Source: Uloborus plumipes (taxonomy: Eukaryota; Arthropoda; Arachnida; Araneae; Uloboridae). Taken from it: a stretch of DNA of 64,000 bases. Made by a program: the position numbers and the translations under genes. Of the stretch, positions 35,678 through 47,697 are shown in pieces. The notes under the pieces were generated by a model. The model was not told where the DNA came from and made no database searches. It worked only from the letters and a program-made list of their open reading frames with translations. The first letter of the stretch is position 1, and each line of letters begins with the position of its first letter. The stretch lies in contig JAXGGA010001632.1 in assembly GCA_038373865.1 (NCBI GenBank), positions 1 to 64,000 on the forward strand, in the 5' to 3' direction.

Positions 35678-36449
35678 ATTATTATCTTCATTTACATCAC
35701 AGGGTGGAAGAGACATCTCTATTTTTAGAATTTTAATTCAGATGATTCAAACATTTTTTTAAGTGCAAATTGCTAATTGTACATCGACAACAGCTCAAGA
35801 GAAACAATACAATAAAACAAAAAATGTGGATGAAAATTGCATAAGCATGCTTCAGTACAACTGAAAAACAAGTAAGTGAATGAAACAATCTTCAATGCAT
35901 AAAACAGGTTCTGTCATGCATACATTGTGTTGTTATTGGTAAAAAGCGAATTCTAGAAGCTAATCCTCTTGACAATCTGGGAGCACGGTCGTGCGACCTC
36001 CAAGTCGAGTTTTTTTGTTTCAGATCAATTTATCTTAAGAAATCGGCAAGACAAAAAAATTTAATAAAAATTGCATAAGCATGTTTCAGTATAACTGAAA
36101 AACAAATAAGTTAATAAAACAATATTCAATGCATAGAACAGGGGATATTATATAGACATTGTGCTATTATTTGTCAAAAGCTGGTTCTAGAAGCAAATCC
36201 TGCTGACTGTCATTTTGTTCGTGATTATTTTATCTTAAGAAAATTGCATGCGTTTTCGTAAATTCTTCAGTGTTTCTACTGTGTTAGTGTTCTGAATTCT
36301 GCGCTTCGATCCCTTCAAATGATTTAAATACCCCTTTTTCCAATTCATAAATAAAGGTTTTTTGAAATGATTTCCATGGTTTCAATTTTACTCAATTTGC
36401 AATTAATTTTCAACTTAAATATATACTCTACAGTCTACACATTAGAGAC
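35678..36449. other. Gene-free stretch with a diverged duplication
   Basis: ATTGCATAAGCATG(C/T)TTCAGTA followed by ACTGAAAAACAA occurs at about 35837 and again at about 36070. Both are followed by similar CAATGCATA and GTTCTAGAAGC words, so two diverged direct copies of about 170 bp are present. No coding feature. Confidence 0.5.
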
Positions 36450-36736
36450 TCCTTTACCTACCGCTACACGTGGTTTAACAAGTTATGTGGGGTGTGATGA
36501 AGACAGTTCTAGTTTTTGATACACATCAGAAAAAGCGCTATCGCTGATTCAACACCTCCAGAGGTTTTAATTTGGAGTGAGAACTTGGAGGACTTTATGA
36601 ACACGACAAATTAGGGAGCACCAGTCAAAAGTAGCGTCAATGGAAGAGCTCTAACTGACAGGCGTCGAAACTGCGATTCTCTAGATGCGAATCCAATGCC
36701 TTATTGATCTGGCCAACGCCCCCACAGTCAAATACA
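36450..36736 (-). mobile_element. tRNA-derived SINE, family B, decayed copy
   Basis: On the minus strand the head region reads GTTGGCCAGATCAATAAGGC then ATTGGATTCGCATC. These line up with GGTGGCCCGATCGGTAAGGC and ATCGGACTCGTGTC in the better copy at 45220-45513. The inner CTTGGAGGACTTT-TGA-CACGACA block and the tail-side ACCTACC-CTAC-CGTGGTTTAAC are shared too. Many substitutions make it an old insertion. Confidence 0.7.
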
Positions 36737-37399
36737 CTGCAAAAAAATACATTTTTTAACCTTTTCTTTGCTCACATAGTTTAAAGTTCCCCTCTTAAGC
36801 GTCTGTACCGGCATTACACACTTTAAGGAATGAAAAAATTAAGTCACTCTCTGTACATGCTGTTCAAATCGTATTTTCAATAAAACAGATGTTTTAATAA
36901 ACTTCTAGAAGCAATGGTAGTTTTATTATAAACAATTATAGTTAAAGCCGTTACATTTTGATTTTTTTTTTACTTTTTAATATTGTACATAGCGAAATTA
37001 TTTATAGCAAACTAACTACCACAAAATGTTTTTTTTTTAATGTGGAAGCTTACTTGTATTTCCAAAAAGTTTTTAGAATGATCGCATTCATCTAAAGCTT
37101 CTTATGAGTATATATTTTGAATCTATGCAGATTTTTGCACGAATAGAGAAACAATCCAGCTATCCATACAGAAATCATTCAATCCAAATGAACATATGTC
37201 CCTTAAAGCTAAGGAAAATTGACCCCCTAACCTTTTTAATACCTATACAAATGCAGATGTTTTCTTTACTCCTATTTTAACTAAACTAAAAATGATAAAA
37301 TGCTCCAGAAAATTTGTTTTTTTAAACGTAGACAAAAAGTTTTTTAAAATGCATTAAAATTATTTATACAAGTGAGAGAGAGAGTTTGTTGTTGTTATC
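36737..37399. other. AT-rich gene-free spacer
   Basis: No supported feature. A short GAGAGAGAGTTTGTTGTTG simple repeat lies at its end. Confidence 0.3.
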
Positions 37400-37652
37400 T
37401 TGCGCCAGAAAGACTGGCACTTTGGGGGCGCCACTTCACTTTTCCAACTGTTCCGAAATTTGGTGTGAAGTCCGATTTCCACTCTACACACATGCCATAG
37501 GAACCCGTTTATAGGGTAGGCAATCATTCACAGCACAACAACACATTCACAGGCTCAGGAGAGAAAAGGTTCACACATGCCCAAGCCGGGATTCGAACCT
37601 GGGACCACTCCATCCGAGTTATACTTCTCTGACTACTAGACTGTGTCGGCTT
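37400..37652 (-). mobile_element. tRNA-derived SINE, family A, copy 1
   Basis: On the minus strand a tRNA-like head carries an A-box-like CAGTCTAGTAGTCAGAG and a B box GGTTCGAATCCC. These are followed by a tRNA-unrelated body shared with the copy at 53797-54072 (ACCCGTTTATAGGGTAGGCA on the plus strand). Ends are estimated by alignment to that copy. No clean target duplication, so older or damaged. Confidence 0.8.
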
Positions 37653-38089
37653 GTCTCACATATACAAGCCGACAAAGAGTCTATGTGTGAGAAATGTGAG
37701 TGTAAGCAGAACAATAACTCTGCTTATTATAAAGGTCCAAAGTATTTATTATCGGTATTGGTATCTGCTAAGGGTATATTCAACAGAAACCAAAGTAAAT
37801 AAAAATGGCTGGATTTAATTTTTGAAAAAGAAAATATTAATTAGAGTTAAGATGCATAATAGTTGAATAAAAAAGAATTTTAGATTTTGGAATCTTTTAT
37901 CTCTTTCAAAAAAGCTAAATTGCAAATTTATAAAAAGGAACAGTTTATGTCGTTCAAGATTCGCTTAATAAAATTAAATTTTGCTTTTCCCCCTTTCAAC
38001 AACCTACTTTCACTAACTTTCCATTCTTTCCCCCGCTTCTTCTTTTGTTTTCTCATAAATAAACGCTTTTGAGCCTCATTGCTTTCATA
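37653..38089. other. AT-rich gene-free stretch
   Basis: Begins with a small inverted repeat (CGGCTTGTCTCACATATACAAGCCG spans 37648-37672) next to the SINE head. Otherwise no supported feature. Confidence 0.35.
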
Positions 38090-38500
38090 TTACAGAGCTT
38101 AAAAGAAACAATTTCGGATATCATAGGCTGAAAATCGAAAAATAAATGATTTGACATGCCTGATAAGGCGGGGGCAAAATTTTATTTAGCGGCAAATTGA
38201 CGACGGTTATCATTCGAAAGTGCCAAATGTTTTCGTTTTTTTCTTCTTCTTCCTGTACCCTTTTTTTCATTCTCTCAGCGTTTCAGATAGATCGAAAACG
38301 AACATGAAAAAAACAAAAGCAAATTATCTCTGAATTGCAGCAATAACGATTTTTGTGTCGCACGGTGACTATCAAAAATCTCTACTGAATTGGAAGCAAA
38401 TCGTTCTTTAATGTCACAGTGGGGGAAGAGAGAAAAGAGTTAATAACTTCTCCGTCTCTTTTTACTCTTGACGCCGGAATAAAATAAAAGTTTTGCGGGA
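38090..38500. promoter_or_regulatory. Candidate conserved non-coding block
   Basis: A higher-complexity island with words such as TGCCTGATAAGGCGGGGGC and GCAAATTGACGACGG. No ORF or repeat. Possible regulatory DNA; composition only. Confidence 0.3.
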
Positions 38501-38705
38501 AAATTGGATTACCAGTTAAATGCACAAACTTTTTTTTTTTTATGAATAAAAGTTTACGTAAAGTATATTTGAAACAACGAGTTGTTAGAATGATGGAGAA
38601 AATAAGAAACGAATCACTTTAAAAAAGGATTTTAGGTAGATGAAGCTTAAATAATTTAAATTATTAATATTTCACCTCGCATAAAAAGCTTTATCACAAT
38701 TCCAT

Positions 38706-38766
38706 TATTATCGTTATTATTATTATTATTCTCATCATTATTGTTGTTGTTGTTGTTGTTGTTGTG
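38706..38766. repeat. TTA / TTG trinucleotide microsatellite
   Basis: A run of TTATTATTA with interruptions grades into TTGTTGTTG. Confidence 0.9.
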
Positions 38767-39880
38767 CCTTAGGTTTTCATTTCAACGTTTCCCAGTAAAA
38801 AAAAAAAATCATTTTATAAATATTCAGAAAAATAGCTATTGAATAGTAGTACAACCGATACTAAAATTTTCAGATATTAAGTAGTAATAAGAGAGATATT
38901 TAAATTCACAACAATATGACAGTCACATGTAAATAAAGTGTTTACATTGTTTTTGTGTGGCGGGAAAGAATTTCTGCAAAAGAAAGAAAAAAAAAACCTT
39001 CTTGCACTCCTGTTATTTTATTAAGATTTATCTCGAACTTAAATCTGAGTACAATTCCTGCTTCTTGGAGAAAAACCAGTCTAGCAGGTGGTCAGAGACT
39101 GTTGGGCATTCAGAATTTTCACGGAATCATCCTCAAGTGACATTTGCAAAATTAAACGTATTGACATAGTTGACTGTAGTATTAAAAAAATCATACTTTT
39201 ACTATGTTTGTGTTTTATTGAATTGACCAAGTCTAATAAGATTGAAAAACATTTAGCTTTCTTCAACAAGCTATTAGTAGACTCATGATAAAACGTGCCA
39301 TGGATGCATAATTAGACGAACATTTTGGCTATGCATGCTGTACAAAGCAATAACACGGGAAATAACAGTAACGGTTACTTGCCTAAGATATTAAAGACTG
39401 TCAGCACAAAAAAAAAAGAAATAATGTTAAAAAATTAAATTTAATATTAATGTTAAATAGTAAAATGCTAAAATGAAACAAAAACACTCTTTTAAGTTTA
39501 TTATGTAAAAAAAGCTGTTAAAAATTCACCTCTGCATAGACCATTTTGTACTTATGAAAATTATATCTCTTCACCAGTTAGTATAATTCATAAAAAATAT
39601 TATCCCTCCTAGCAGTAAAATATGTTGTCAAACGTTTTCTGTCAATGCCATTTTACATTTAAAATGGTGTTTAAAAGTGTTTAACCTTTTTCAGCGGTCA
39701 TTTTTTTATTATTAATTTATGTTAAATAATCAACAAAATACAGTTTTTTTAAATTTCCTTCTATTGTGCCGTGCTGCATGCATTTTTGTTTTAGTTATTT
39801 TTGAGGCTGGTTGTTTATTCCTCACATCCCTCCTCAAATAAAAAAAGTTTTTTATTTATTTATCGTTTTTTTTAAATTTT
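38767..39880. other. AT-rich gene-free stretch
   Basis: Overlapping short ORFs near 38955-39288 on both strands have no recognised domain. No RNA gene or repeat identified. Confidence 0.3.
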
Positions 39881-39887
39881 GTTGTTT

Positions 39888-40160
39888 CTAATCTTCCATC
39901 TGGTCTGACGGAGTCAGAGCACATATCAACGAATTCGTTGACATAAATGAAATCCGATACCAAAAGGGGGGTAGTATGGATATCCTCCCAGTTCAAACCC
40001 AAACAGTCCAAGATATGTTGAGGTGAAGCCTGGTCATGGTGGCACTTAGGGCAGAGAGGATAAGTCTTACTGCCCTCAGAATATTTAAGGCCTTTTATGT
40101 GACCACTGGCAAGTCGGGACAGGCAAGTGTTGGACTGCCTGTCGCATGGGAGAGATAAAT
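39888..40160 (-). pseudogene. 3' coding tail of a non-LTR (LINE) retrotransposon, 5'-truncated
   Basis: About 90 codons read open on the minus strand to a TAG at 39890-39888. The product contains LPCDRQSNTCLSRLASGH, then IKGLKYSEGSKTYPLCPKC and QASPQHILDCLGL. The pattern RLxSGHxKGL, CPxCxxxxASPxHIxDC is the zinc-binding tail after the RNase H region in Jockey-like LINE ORF2 proteins common in arachnids. No reverse transcriptase is found upstream, so this is a short 5'-truncated copy. The downstream minus strand is A-rich (AAATAAATAAA near 39850), a likely remnant of the tail. A mobile remnant rather than a host gene. Confidence 0.8.
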
Positions 40161-40790
40161 ATAGTCATAGTTTTTTTCCTTTGTACCAATGATGGGAGGG
40201 GGGAATTAACCACTTCTCCTCATTTTAGGCCTTCTTCCTCGAGAACAACTCAAAAGATATAAGCTCTGAAGTAGATTATTTATTTATTTTAATTTCAGCT
40301 AACAATTTACCAGACGTTGTTTTATTTGAAACCGTTGCAACATTCTCGTCTTAGAAGCTCCAAGTATTTTCCATGCCCCGCTCTGATATATATAAACGCA
40401 TCAGTTACAAATTTTCTTCCTAAACAATGCGGCCTGTTGCCAGTAGCGGATTTACAAGTTTAGGGACATGACCCACAGTATTTTCGGAGGCACCTTAGAG
40501 ATAAACAGAACCATGAAAAATATTTTCATGCTCTTTCTGGATACCCTTCAGGAGCCCTATGTCGAAGGGAGCCTTCGCAATTACGAGTTGCAACATGATA
40601 AATCCGCCAATGCTTGTTGCTCTGCAATGCCACATATTTTCTGCCAACAGCAATCCAATCCACTTTGATATTTCTATCGATTTATTCATGACATTAATCT
40701 AAATTACATAACTTGATCCTTACCTCCCTATGACATGCTTATTTTGATTTTTTTTACTACGCATATACACACCTATGCATATAGATCGAT
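40161..40790. other. Gene-free spacer
   Basis: Contains CAGTAGCGGATTTACAAG near 40441, reminiscent of a hAT end, but no partner end was found. The ORFs at 40468-40689 on both strands lack recognised domains. Confidence 0.35.
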
Positions 40791-40793
40791 ACA

Positions 40794-41076
40794 CACTGAA
40801 AAATGAGTTTTGTTTTTACAGTATAATACAGCTAATTTTATAGTAATAAGCTTTAAAACTGCTAATTTTACAGTTTAAAATTGGAACCTCTGCTGCCAGT
40901 ATTATACTGTTGCTTTTACAGTACAATACAGCTAAATTTTACGGCAATAAACTGCAAAATTGCTAACTTTACAGTAAGAAACTGTAAAATTGCTAGTTTT
41001 ACATTTTACAGTTTTAAATTGGAACCTCGGCTGCCAGTATTACACTGTTAAAAACAACAGTTCATTTTTTGTAGTG
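40794..41076. mobile_element. CACTGTAAAAAATG MITE, copy e
   Basis: Left end CACTGAAAAATGAG, right end CATTTTTTGTAGTG followed by TA. The interior has GGAACCTCTGCTGCCAGTA and ACTGCAAAATTGCTAAC words. Non-coding. Confidence 0.75.
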
Positions 41077-42005
41077 TAGATAGATAGATATAACTCACAT
41101 ACAAGCATTTGTATGGAATGACCTTGTCGTAGAGAGAGAGCGGTATGAAAAAGGAGAACTTTAACTGTTATTGCATGCTGCTTCTGCATCGGCTTTACTC
41201 CCACTCGGCAAGGGGATGATCCCCGAGGAAAAAAACACGTGGTTAAAAAAAGTGCTCTCACGAAACTTTTACTGAAGAAGTGTCATTTTCTGGCTCCGTT
41301 ATTTCATTTAAGCAGACGTTCCGCCAAGAGGGGAAAAAGTTATTTCTTATTTTTATCTCCCTGATATCCATCTTCTGTGGCAATCTCATTTTAAAGAGGC
41401 ACGCGAACAGTTCATTTTTGAATCTTTTTTTCGATACCCTGCTCGAAAGAAAATTGTGTCTTCGATGCAAACATATATATAGTATATGTGTGTGTGTGAG
41501 TATTTTTAATCATCTCATGGAATAATCATTAAAATTCTAAATGAAAAGATATATTACATAATAAATGGTTTGTTTATCTCAACAATTTCATAATTCTTTC
41601 GGTTTACATACTGGATTCGTGTGTGGAGAACACATTCAATTTGTTTGTCAGCTTCTATGAAACTGGTTTAGCAACAACCAGCAACAAGACATATAATGAA
41701 ACGTAGATTTACAAAACCAAAACTAATGTGTCCCGTTTTATTATTTTTTTTATTATTTTCTTTTTTTGACTATTATTTGCATGCACATGTATTTCTTTTT
41801 TCAGAGCTTATTATGTAAAACGCAAAAAAAAAATATTTATTAATAAAATATTACTTAATTTTTTAACCATCATGACAAATAAAATCCATAATAAAAAATA
41901 ATAATTCCTCGATAAAACTCATGAACCCTCTTAAAAATGCTGTTTTAATGGGTTATATTTCAATTTTTCCAATTTTTCAAGCAAAGAAGGTTTTTTTTTT
42001 TTATA
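41077..42005. other. Gene-free stretch
   Basis: A short TAGATAGATAGATA microsatellite lies at 41077-41091. ORFs at 41040-41525 on both strands show no recognised domain. AT-rich up to the Tc1 element. Confidence 0.3.
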
Positions 42006-42007
42006 TA

Positions 42008-43427
42008 CACTGCTCGACATTGAAAATGCAACACCAAGAAGGAGTGGTCAGAAATTCATGCAAATTTTACCGTAGACGCACGTCACTGAGTTATGCAAAT
42101 GATATGAAATGCGCAGCTCTCCGACGCACGTGAAGTAAGATATAAGAGAATGAAGTTGAAAAGTGGGCTATGTTCATGTTGGTTTTTCTGCCAGACTAAT
42201 TATCGGAGAAATTTGGTTTTTGTCTCGAAGGATACGTGTGATAGGAGGAAATGCCACGCCGTCCTCAACGAAGACACTTCCAGCATATAGACGACTTTAC
42301 AAGGGGTATGGTGATCGGACTGAGAAGGGGAGGTTGGTCCATACGTCAAATTGCAGCTGATACCCACATGGATGCAAGCACTGTGCATCGGCTGTGTAGG
42401 AGATGGTTGGAAAGAGGAAATGTAGCCACATTGAGGGGTGCAGGTGCAGCCAGAGTGACGTCAGACCGCTTGGATCGACGGATTCACCGACAAGCTGTGG
42501 CGGACCCGCAAGTCACTTGTACGTCGATTCTGCAGCACGTGCAAGGTACCCTGGATGTTCCTGTGTCGACCAGAACCATTTCCCGTCGACTGGTTGCACG
42601 TGGCCTGCAATCACGGCGCCCGCTAAGAAGACTGCCATTGACCTCACAGCACAGACTCCAACGTTTGGAATGGTGCCGGACCAGAGCGACGTGGATGGCA
42701 GAATGGCAAACCGTAGTGTTCTCAGATGAATCCCGCTTCTGTTTGTCCAGCGATAGTCATCGTATACGTGTGTGGCGTCGACGTGGAGAAAGATCGAATC
42801 CGGCAGTAACTGTGGAACGCCCCACAGCGCGACAACGTGGCATAATGGTTTGGGGCGCTATTGCATACAATTCCGTATCACCTCTAGTTCGTATTCGGGG
42901 CACTATGACGGCTCAACGATATGTAGATAATGTACTGCGGCCGGTGGCAATCCCCTACCTTCAGGGTCTGCCAATTGCAATTTTTCAACAGGATAACGCC
43001 CGGCCTCACAGTGCTCGAATCAGCCAACATGCTCTACGAGGTGTACAGATGCTTTCCTGGCCACCATACTCTCCTGACTTGTCACCAATCGAACATGTGT
43101 GGGACGTGATTGGACGCCGTTTGCAGAACCTGCCACTGCCTCGTTCAGAGGACGAACTGTGGCAAATGGTTGAAAGGGAATGGAGTGCCATCCCTCAGGA
43201 CACCATCCGCAGGCTTATTGACTCCATGCCTAGACGTGTTTCTTCGTGCTTCGCTGTCTGCGGTGGTCCTACTTTTTACTGAGCCGACGCCGTCCTCGCT
43301 CTAAATTTTGCTTATTTATTTTGAAATAAATATCACTTATTGTTCCATGCTGTCTCTGTCTTCTTACCAAATTTCATCAATTTCTGACCACTCCTTCTTG
43401 GTGTTGCATTTTCAATGTCAAGCAGTG
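42008..43427 (+). mobile_element. Tc1-like transposon, apparently complete
   Basis: The 1,420-bp element has 49-bp terminal inverted repeats (42008-42056 and 43379-43427) that differ at one position. They begin CACTGCTCGACATTG at the left and CACTGCTTGACATTG in the right-end complement. TA flanks both sides (42006-42007, 43428-43429), the Tc1/mariner target. It carries one intact transposase ORF. GC content is well above the surrounding DNA. Near-identical ends and an uninterrupted ORF indicate a young, possibly mobile copy. Confidence 0.95.
42251..43282 (+). CDS. Tc1-like transposase
   Basis: A 343-residue DDE transposase that would bind the element's inverted ends and catalyse cut-and-paste into TA sites. 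The N-terminal part (about residues 14-75) is a helix-turn-helix region of the Tc3/paired type with SIRQIAADTHMDASTVHRL. The catalytic core shows D159 in VVFSDESRF, D248 in IFQQDNARPHSA and E281 in YSPDLSPIEHVW, all present. By my count 32 residues separate D248 and E281, two fewer than the usual DD34E. The length is normal for Tc1 proteins. The chosen ATG at 42251 is 194 bases after the left inverted repeat and fits the family N-terminus. No internal stop or frameshift. Motifs resemble the transposases often labelled Tcb1/Tcb2 in spider genomes. Confidence 0.95.
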   Translation: MPRRPQRRHFQHIDDFTRGMVIGLRRGGWSIRQIAADTHMDASTVHRLCRRWLERGNVATLRGAGAARVTSDRLDRRIHRQAVADPQVTCTSILQHVQGTLDVPVSTRTISRRLVARGLQSRRPLRRLPLTSQHRLQRLEWCRTRATWMAEWQTVVFSDESRFCLSSDSHRIRVWRRRGERSNPAVTVERPTARQRGIMVWGAIAYNSVSPLVRIRGTMTAQRYVDNVLRPVAIPYLQGLPIAIFQQDNARPHSARISQHALRGVQMLSWPPYSPDLSPIEHVWDVIGRRLQNLPLPRSEDELWQMVEREWSAIPQDTIRRLIDSMPRRVSSCFAVCGGPTFY

Positions 43428-43453
43428 TATATATATATATATATATATATATA
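43428..43453. repeat. TA microsatellite beside the Tc1 right end
   Basis: A run of about twelve TA units begins with the target-site TA of the transposon. Confidence 0.9.
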
Positions 43454-45097
43454 ATTCAACATTTTCCGCTGCATTCTCTGCAGAGCCAGTCATTAAGGAC
43501 GAATTATTTTTAAATTATTGTGAATCAGCACATAACTGTTGTACTAAACTACTGAATACTGCACGCACACTTTTCAAAAACATTACTATAGTTTGGTTCA
43601 AATATCGGTAATTAGACGTGAAAGGGACTTGAACTACACGTATATTAAAACAACAAGTCCAAGTACTTCTGACGCTGTTCATTCTTCACACGTTCAAATC
43701 AGAGAAAATTTTGACACTGATACTGTTTTGATTAACTAGAGCTAACTTCTCAAAATGTCTTTCTGTTCGACTTCATATACTATGAACAAATGCATTCAGT
43801 CAGAAGATGGAAAAGTTGGATAATAATGTTTACAAATAGTAAACCCCGATCTGGAATCCTAATTTCAAACAAAAAGCGAAAAACGTATGCTCTTCAATAC
43901 ATATTCACACATAAATAGTCTAAAATAATCTTAATTCTAGCTATACGTAAATTTGTAATTTCTTTTAATGTAAATATCCAAGGAAAAAACTCACGATGAA
44001 AAATTAACAGATAAAAAGAGAAATTCACAAATGAGATCAATTTCGGAATTTGTGTGGGCATGTGTTTTATTGCAGCATTTGTAGTTTTAAAATTTGTGAT
44101 TTATATTTTTAAAGAAAAAATATTTATGTCTTTCAATAAGATTTTTAGGTATTTTAGTGCTATGTGTATAAAACTATAAGCATCCAATTGTTGTCAATTA
44201 TAGTTATTTTTATCTAAAACATAAAATTTGCTTTTTCAGAACAAAACAAAATCTAAATTTACTTCGTTTATTTTAAATTTTTGTAAATTGTGCAAAGGCT
44301 CAAAAACAGAAAACAGCGAAAGTTTTTTACTTTTTTTTACATTATTGAAAACAAATGCTGCGCGAAATCATTTGACAAAGGCATAGTGGCTGTTAACTCG
44401 TTTTCGCTATTTTTGGCTAAAATATCAATTTTTAATAACACACTCTGAAAACTCAATAATAATTGATTAATAATCATTTTATTTGATTGTATCTTTGATT
44501 AATTAGTCAGCCATCATAAAATAAAAAAATATATGTATAATTTTCCTTCTATGCAGTATACCTTAACAAAATACATCAGAAAAGATCTAGCTTGTACCTA
44601 GTGAATTAGGACACAATGAATTTAAAGCAATTGCGGATTAAAAAAACTAAATATAGGTTACTACTAGTTACAAGAATGGAAATGCTGTTGTAGATATTAC
44701 TTTGAGCCTGACGTCATTTGATAACTGAATTTATAGCATCACTTTTGAAATGAACTCGTTAAAAAAACAGACACGTCAAGATAAATAAAGCAATCTAGTT
44801 AAAATTTTGGAATTCACGCAAAAACTCAAACATAAAATAAAATTCTATGCGCTATAAAGACATGTTATTTCGTTTAGGTTAAAAGCAATGATTTGAAGTC
44901 ATCGTTGCTTGAAGTGTCGAAAACATCAATCAGGCGGCTAGTTTTGTCGTTGTACTATAATTTGCAGTCATACAGCCTCTCAAAGGAGTTTTATTTAATA
45001 TCTTATGAAGACAAAAATTTCAGTCAGAACTAAATAAGCCGATCGCGCCCCGTGTTCAAACAAATTAACATCATTTGAATTTCTCACCGAGTTGACT
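43454..45097. other. AT-rich gene-free stretch
   Basis: No supported gene, RNA or repeat. Confidence 0.3.
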
Positions 45098-45099
45098 TA

Positions 45100-45813
45100 C
45101 ACTGTAAAAAATGAATATTGTTTTTACAGTATAATACAGCTAATTGTATGGTAATAACCTATAAAAATTAATAATTTTACAGTAAAAAACTAAAATTTCT
45201 ACTTTTACAGTACTAAACTTCTTCACTTCACACCTCCAGGGTCCCCCGTACCTACCACAGCTTCGTGGTTTAACCGGGATAGGGCCCTGAAGGGCGCTCT
45301 GTTCTTAATTTTGAACCAGAACCTAGGGTCGAGCAAACCCTCGGCCCAGCACCCCCAGAGGTATCGTTTCACTTGGAGGACTTTGTGACCACGACATTTT
45401 TAACGCCTCCCAGCCACCATTAATCAAGGCGGTGGATCTTTGATCGGCTGGGATCGAACCCGGGTCCCTCCGGACACGAGTCCGATGCCTTACCGATCGG
45501 GCCACCACGGCCCTACAGTACTAAACTGCACAATTGCTAGTTTTACAGTGATAAACTGCAAAATTGCTAATTTTACAGTTTATTACCATGCATTTTACAG
45601 TTTTAAACTGGAACCTCTGCTGCCAGTATTCTACTATTGTTTTTACAGTATAATACAGTTAACTTTTACTGTAACAGACTGTAAAATTTCTAACTTTACA
45701 GTAAGAAACTGTAAAATTACTAGCTTTTCCGTTTGTTACTGTGCATTTTAGTTTTTAATTGGAACGTCGGCCTCCAATATTATACTGTAAAAATAACTTC
45801 ATTTTTTGCAGTG
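45100..45813. mobile_element. CACTGTAAAAAATG MITE, copy f, split by a SINE
   Basis: Left end CACTGTAAAAAATGAAT preceded by TA (45098-45099); right end CATTTTTTGCAGTG followed by TC. The interior has ACTGTAAAATT and GGAACCTCTGCTGCCAGTA words. It is interrupted by the SINE at 45220-45513, which must have inserted later. Confidence 0.85.
45220..45513 (-). mobile_element. tRNA-derived SINE, family B, with 14-bp target duplication
   Basis: A 294-bp insert flanked by TACAGTACTAAACT on both sides (45206-45219, 45514-45527). On the minus strand it starts GGGCCGTGGTGGCCCGATCG, with the A-box-like TGGCCCGATCGGTAAGGC and a B box GGGTTCGATCCC. A tRNA-unrelated body with CCAAGTGAAACGATACC and a GGTGTGAAGTGAAG tail follow. 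It sits inside MITE copy f, dating it after that MITE. The short ORF at 45323-45508 is not a gene. Confidence 0.9.
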
Positions 45814-45926
45814 TCTGCACCAAGTAATTTCAAATACATCATTTAAAATTTAAATAATATTATGCCAACAAAAATGTCTCATTTAGTAGGAAGAAAGCTG
45901 CTGGTTAATGCAAAATTCGATAGGAT

Positions 45927-46679
<753 letters not shown>

Positions 46680-47697
46680 ATATATATGTTGTTAGGCATA
46701 ATAAACTTGAATAACTTCCAGCTATTGCAAAATCTTAACTCGTGTGAGACAATAAGGGAAAATAACTAAATAAAAACGTACTTCCAGAACGTTTTTCACA
46801 AACCGGGAATATTTCACAAAGGTGCTATCTTACAAGTATTCTTAACGTGAACCAAGTAAGCGTATTAACTTCAAAAGCGTAATAACACCAAAGCAATGTA
46901 AAAGATTTTATAACGTAGCTTCTTCAACGTGCTTGAATCGCTCATCAATTGATATCTTCAGAGCCCTCTTATACAAGTCCTTCAAATAAACTAAGGAAAG
47001 CAAAATCTCCGAAAGCTGCAAGTCTTTCCATATAAAGTGTATACTTCCGAAGCGCAGTTAAATTTATATCTATAACAACATTGACACTAAAATAGTCTGT
47101 AAATCAGAGGAAAAATGCCTTAAACTTTCATTTGCTCTCTCACGTGTTTCTAACGAAAATATTTGTTTTCAAATTGAACTGTTCTCTGAAAAGTTATTAA
47201 AAGAGGGACAGACAAAACGACCAACAGACAAATAAGCCCATCTCCTTTTCTTAAATGTACGATCGTTTTTTATTCCCTTTTTTTAGAATATTTTTTTTAT
47301 TATTTAACACGTTTTGAACTTTTTAGTGGTTTTAATACTTCAGTAAGACTTTTTGTTTCATGCTTTGTTTCGTCCTTTTGATTTAAAGTAGTCTGAAAAG
47401 GATACTCCGTATAGGTTTTCGCTGTCTGAATAGATAAGACAGGTCTGCAAAAAGTACACTTTTTAAAAATTGTTTTAATTTAGTTAACTGATCTTTGTGT
47501 ACTTTTTTGCGCTGATTTCAAAACTGGCATTGGTTTTTTTCTATTACTAAGGCTTGGCTACAAAATAAAGTTGAAGTTTTGGAAAAAAGTACAAAAGAAC
47601 CCGGATAATTTTGATTTTTTTTAACATAAAGTAAAAGCAGAAAAATAATCAAACCTAGCTAAAAAGAGCATAAAAGTGATGGACATGTGTTACAAAG
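46680..47697. other. Gene-free stretch with a fragment of the 145-bp repeat
   Basis: At 47165-47240 a single decayed end of the 9.4-kb tandem repeat is recognisable (CAAATTGAACTGTTC, AAAAGTTATT, GGGACAGACAAAACGACC, then AAATAAGCCCATCTCC). Otherwise AT-rich without features. Confidence 0.5.

Noticed and set aside
37570..37650. Functional tRNA gene on the minus strand
   Set aside because: A and B boxes are present but the acceptor stem does not close and the sequence continues into a repeated body, so it is a SINE head. The same holds for the heads at 45.5 and 54.05 kb.
40437..40690. Possible hAT element (CAGTAGCGGATTTACAAG end)
   Set aside because: No partner end and no 8-bp duplication could be found.
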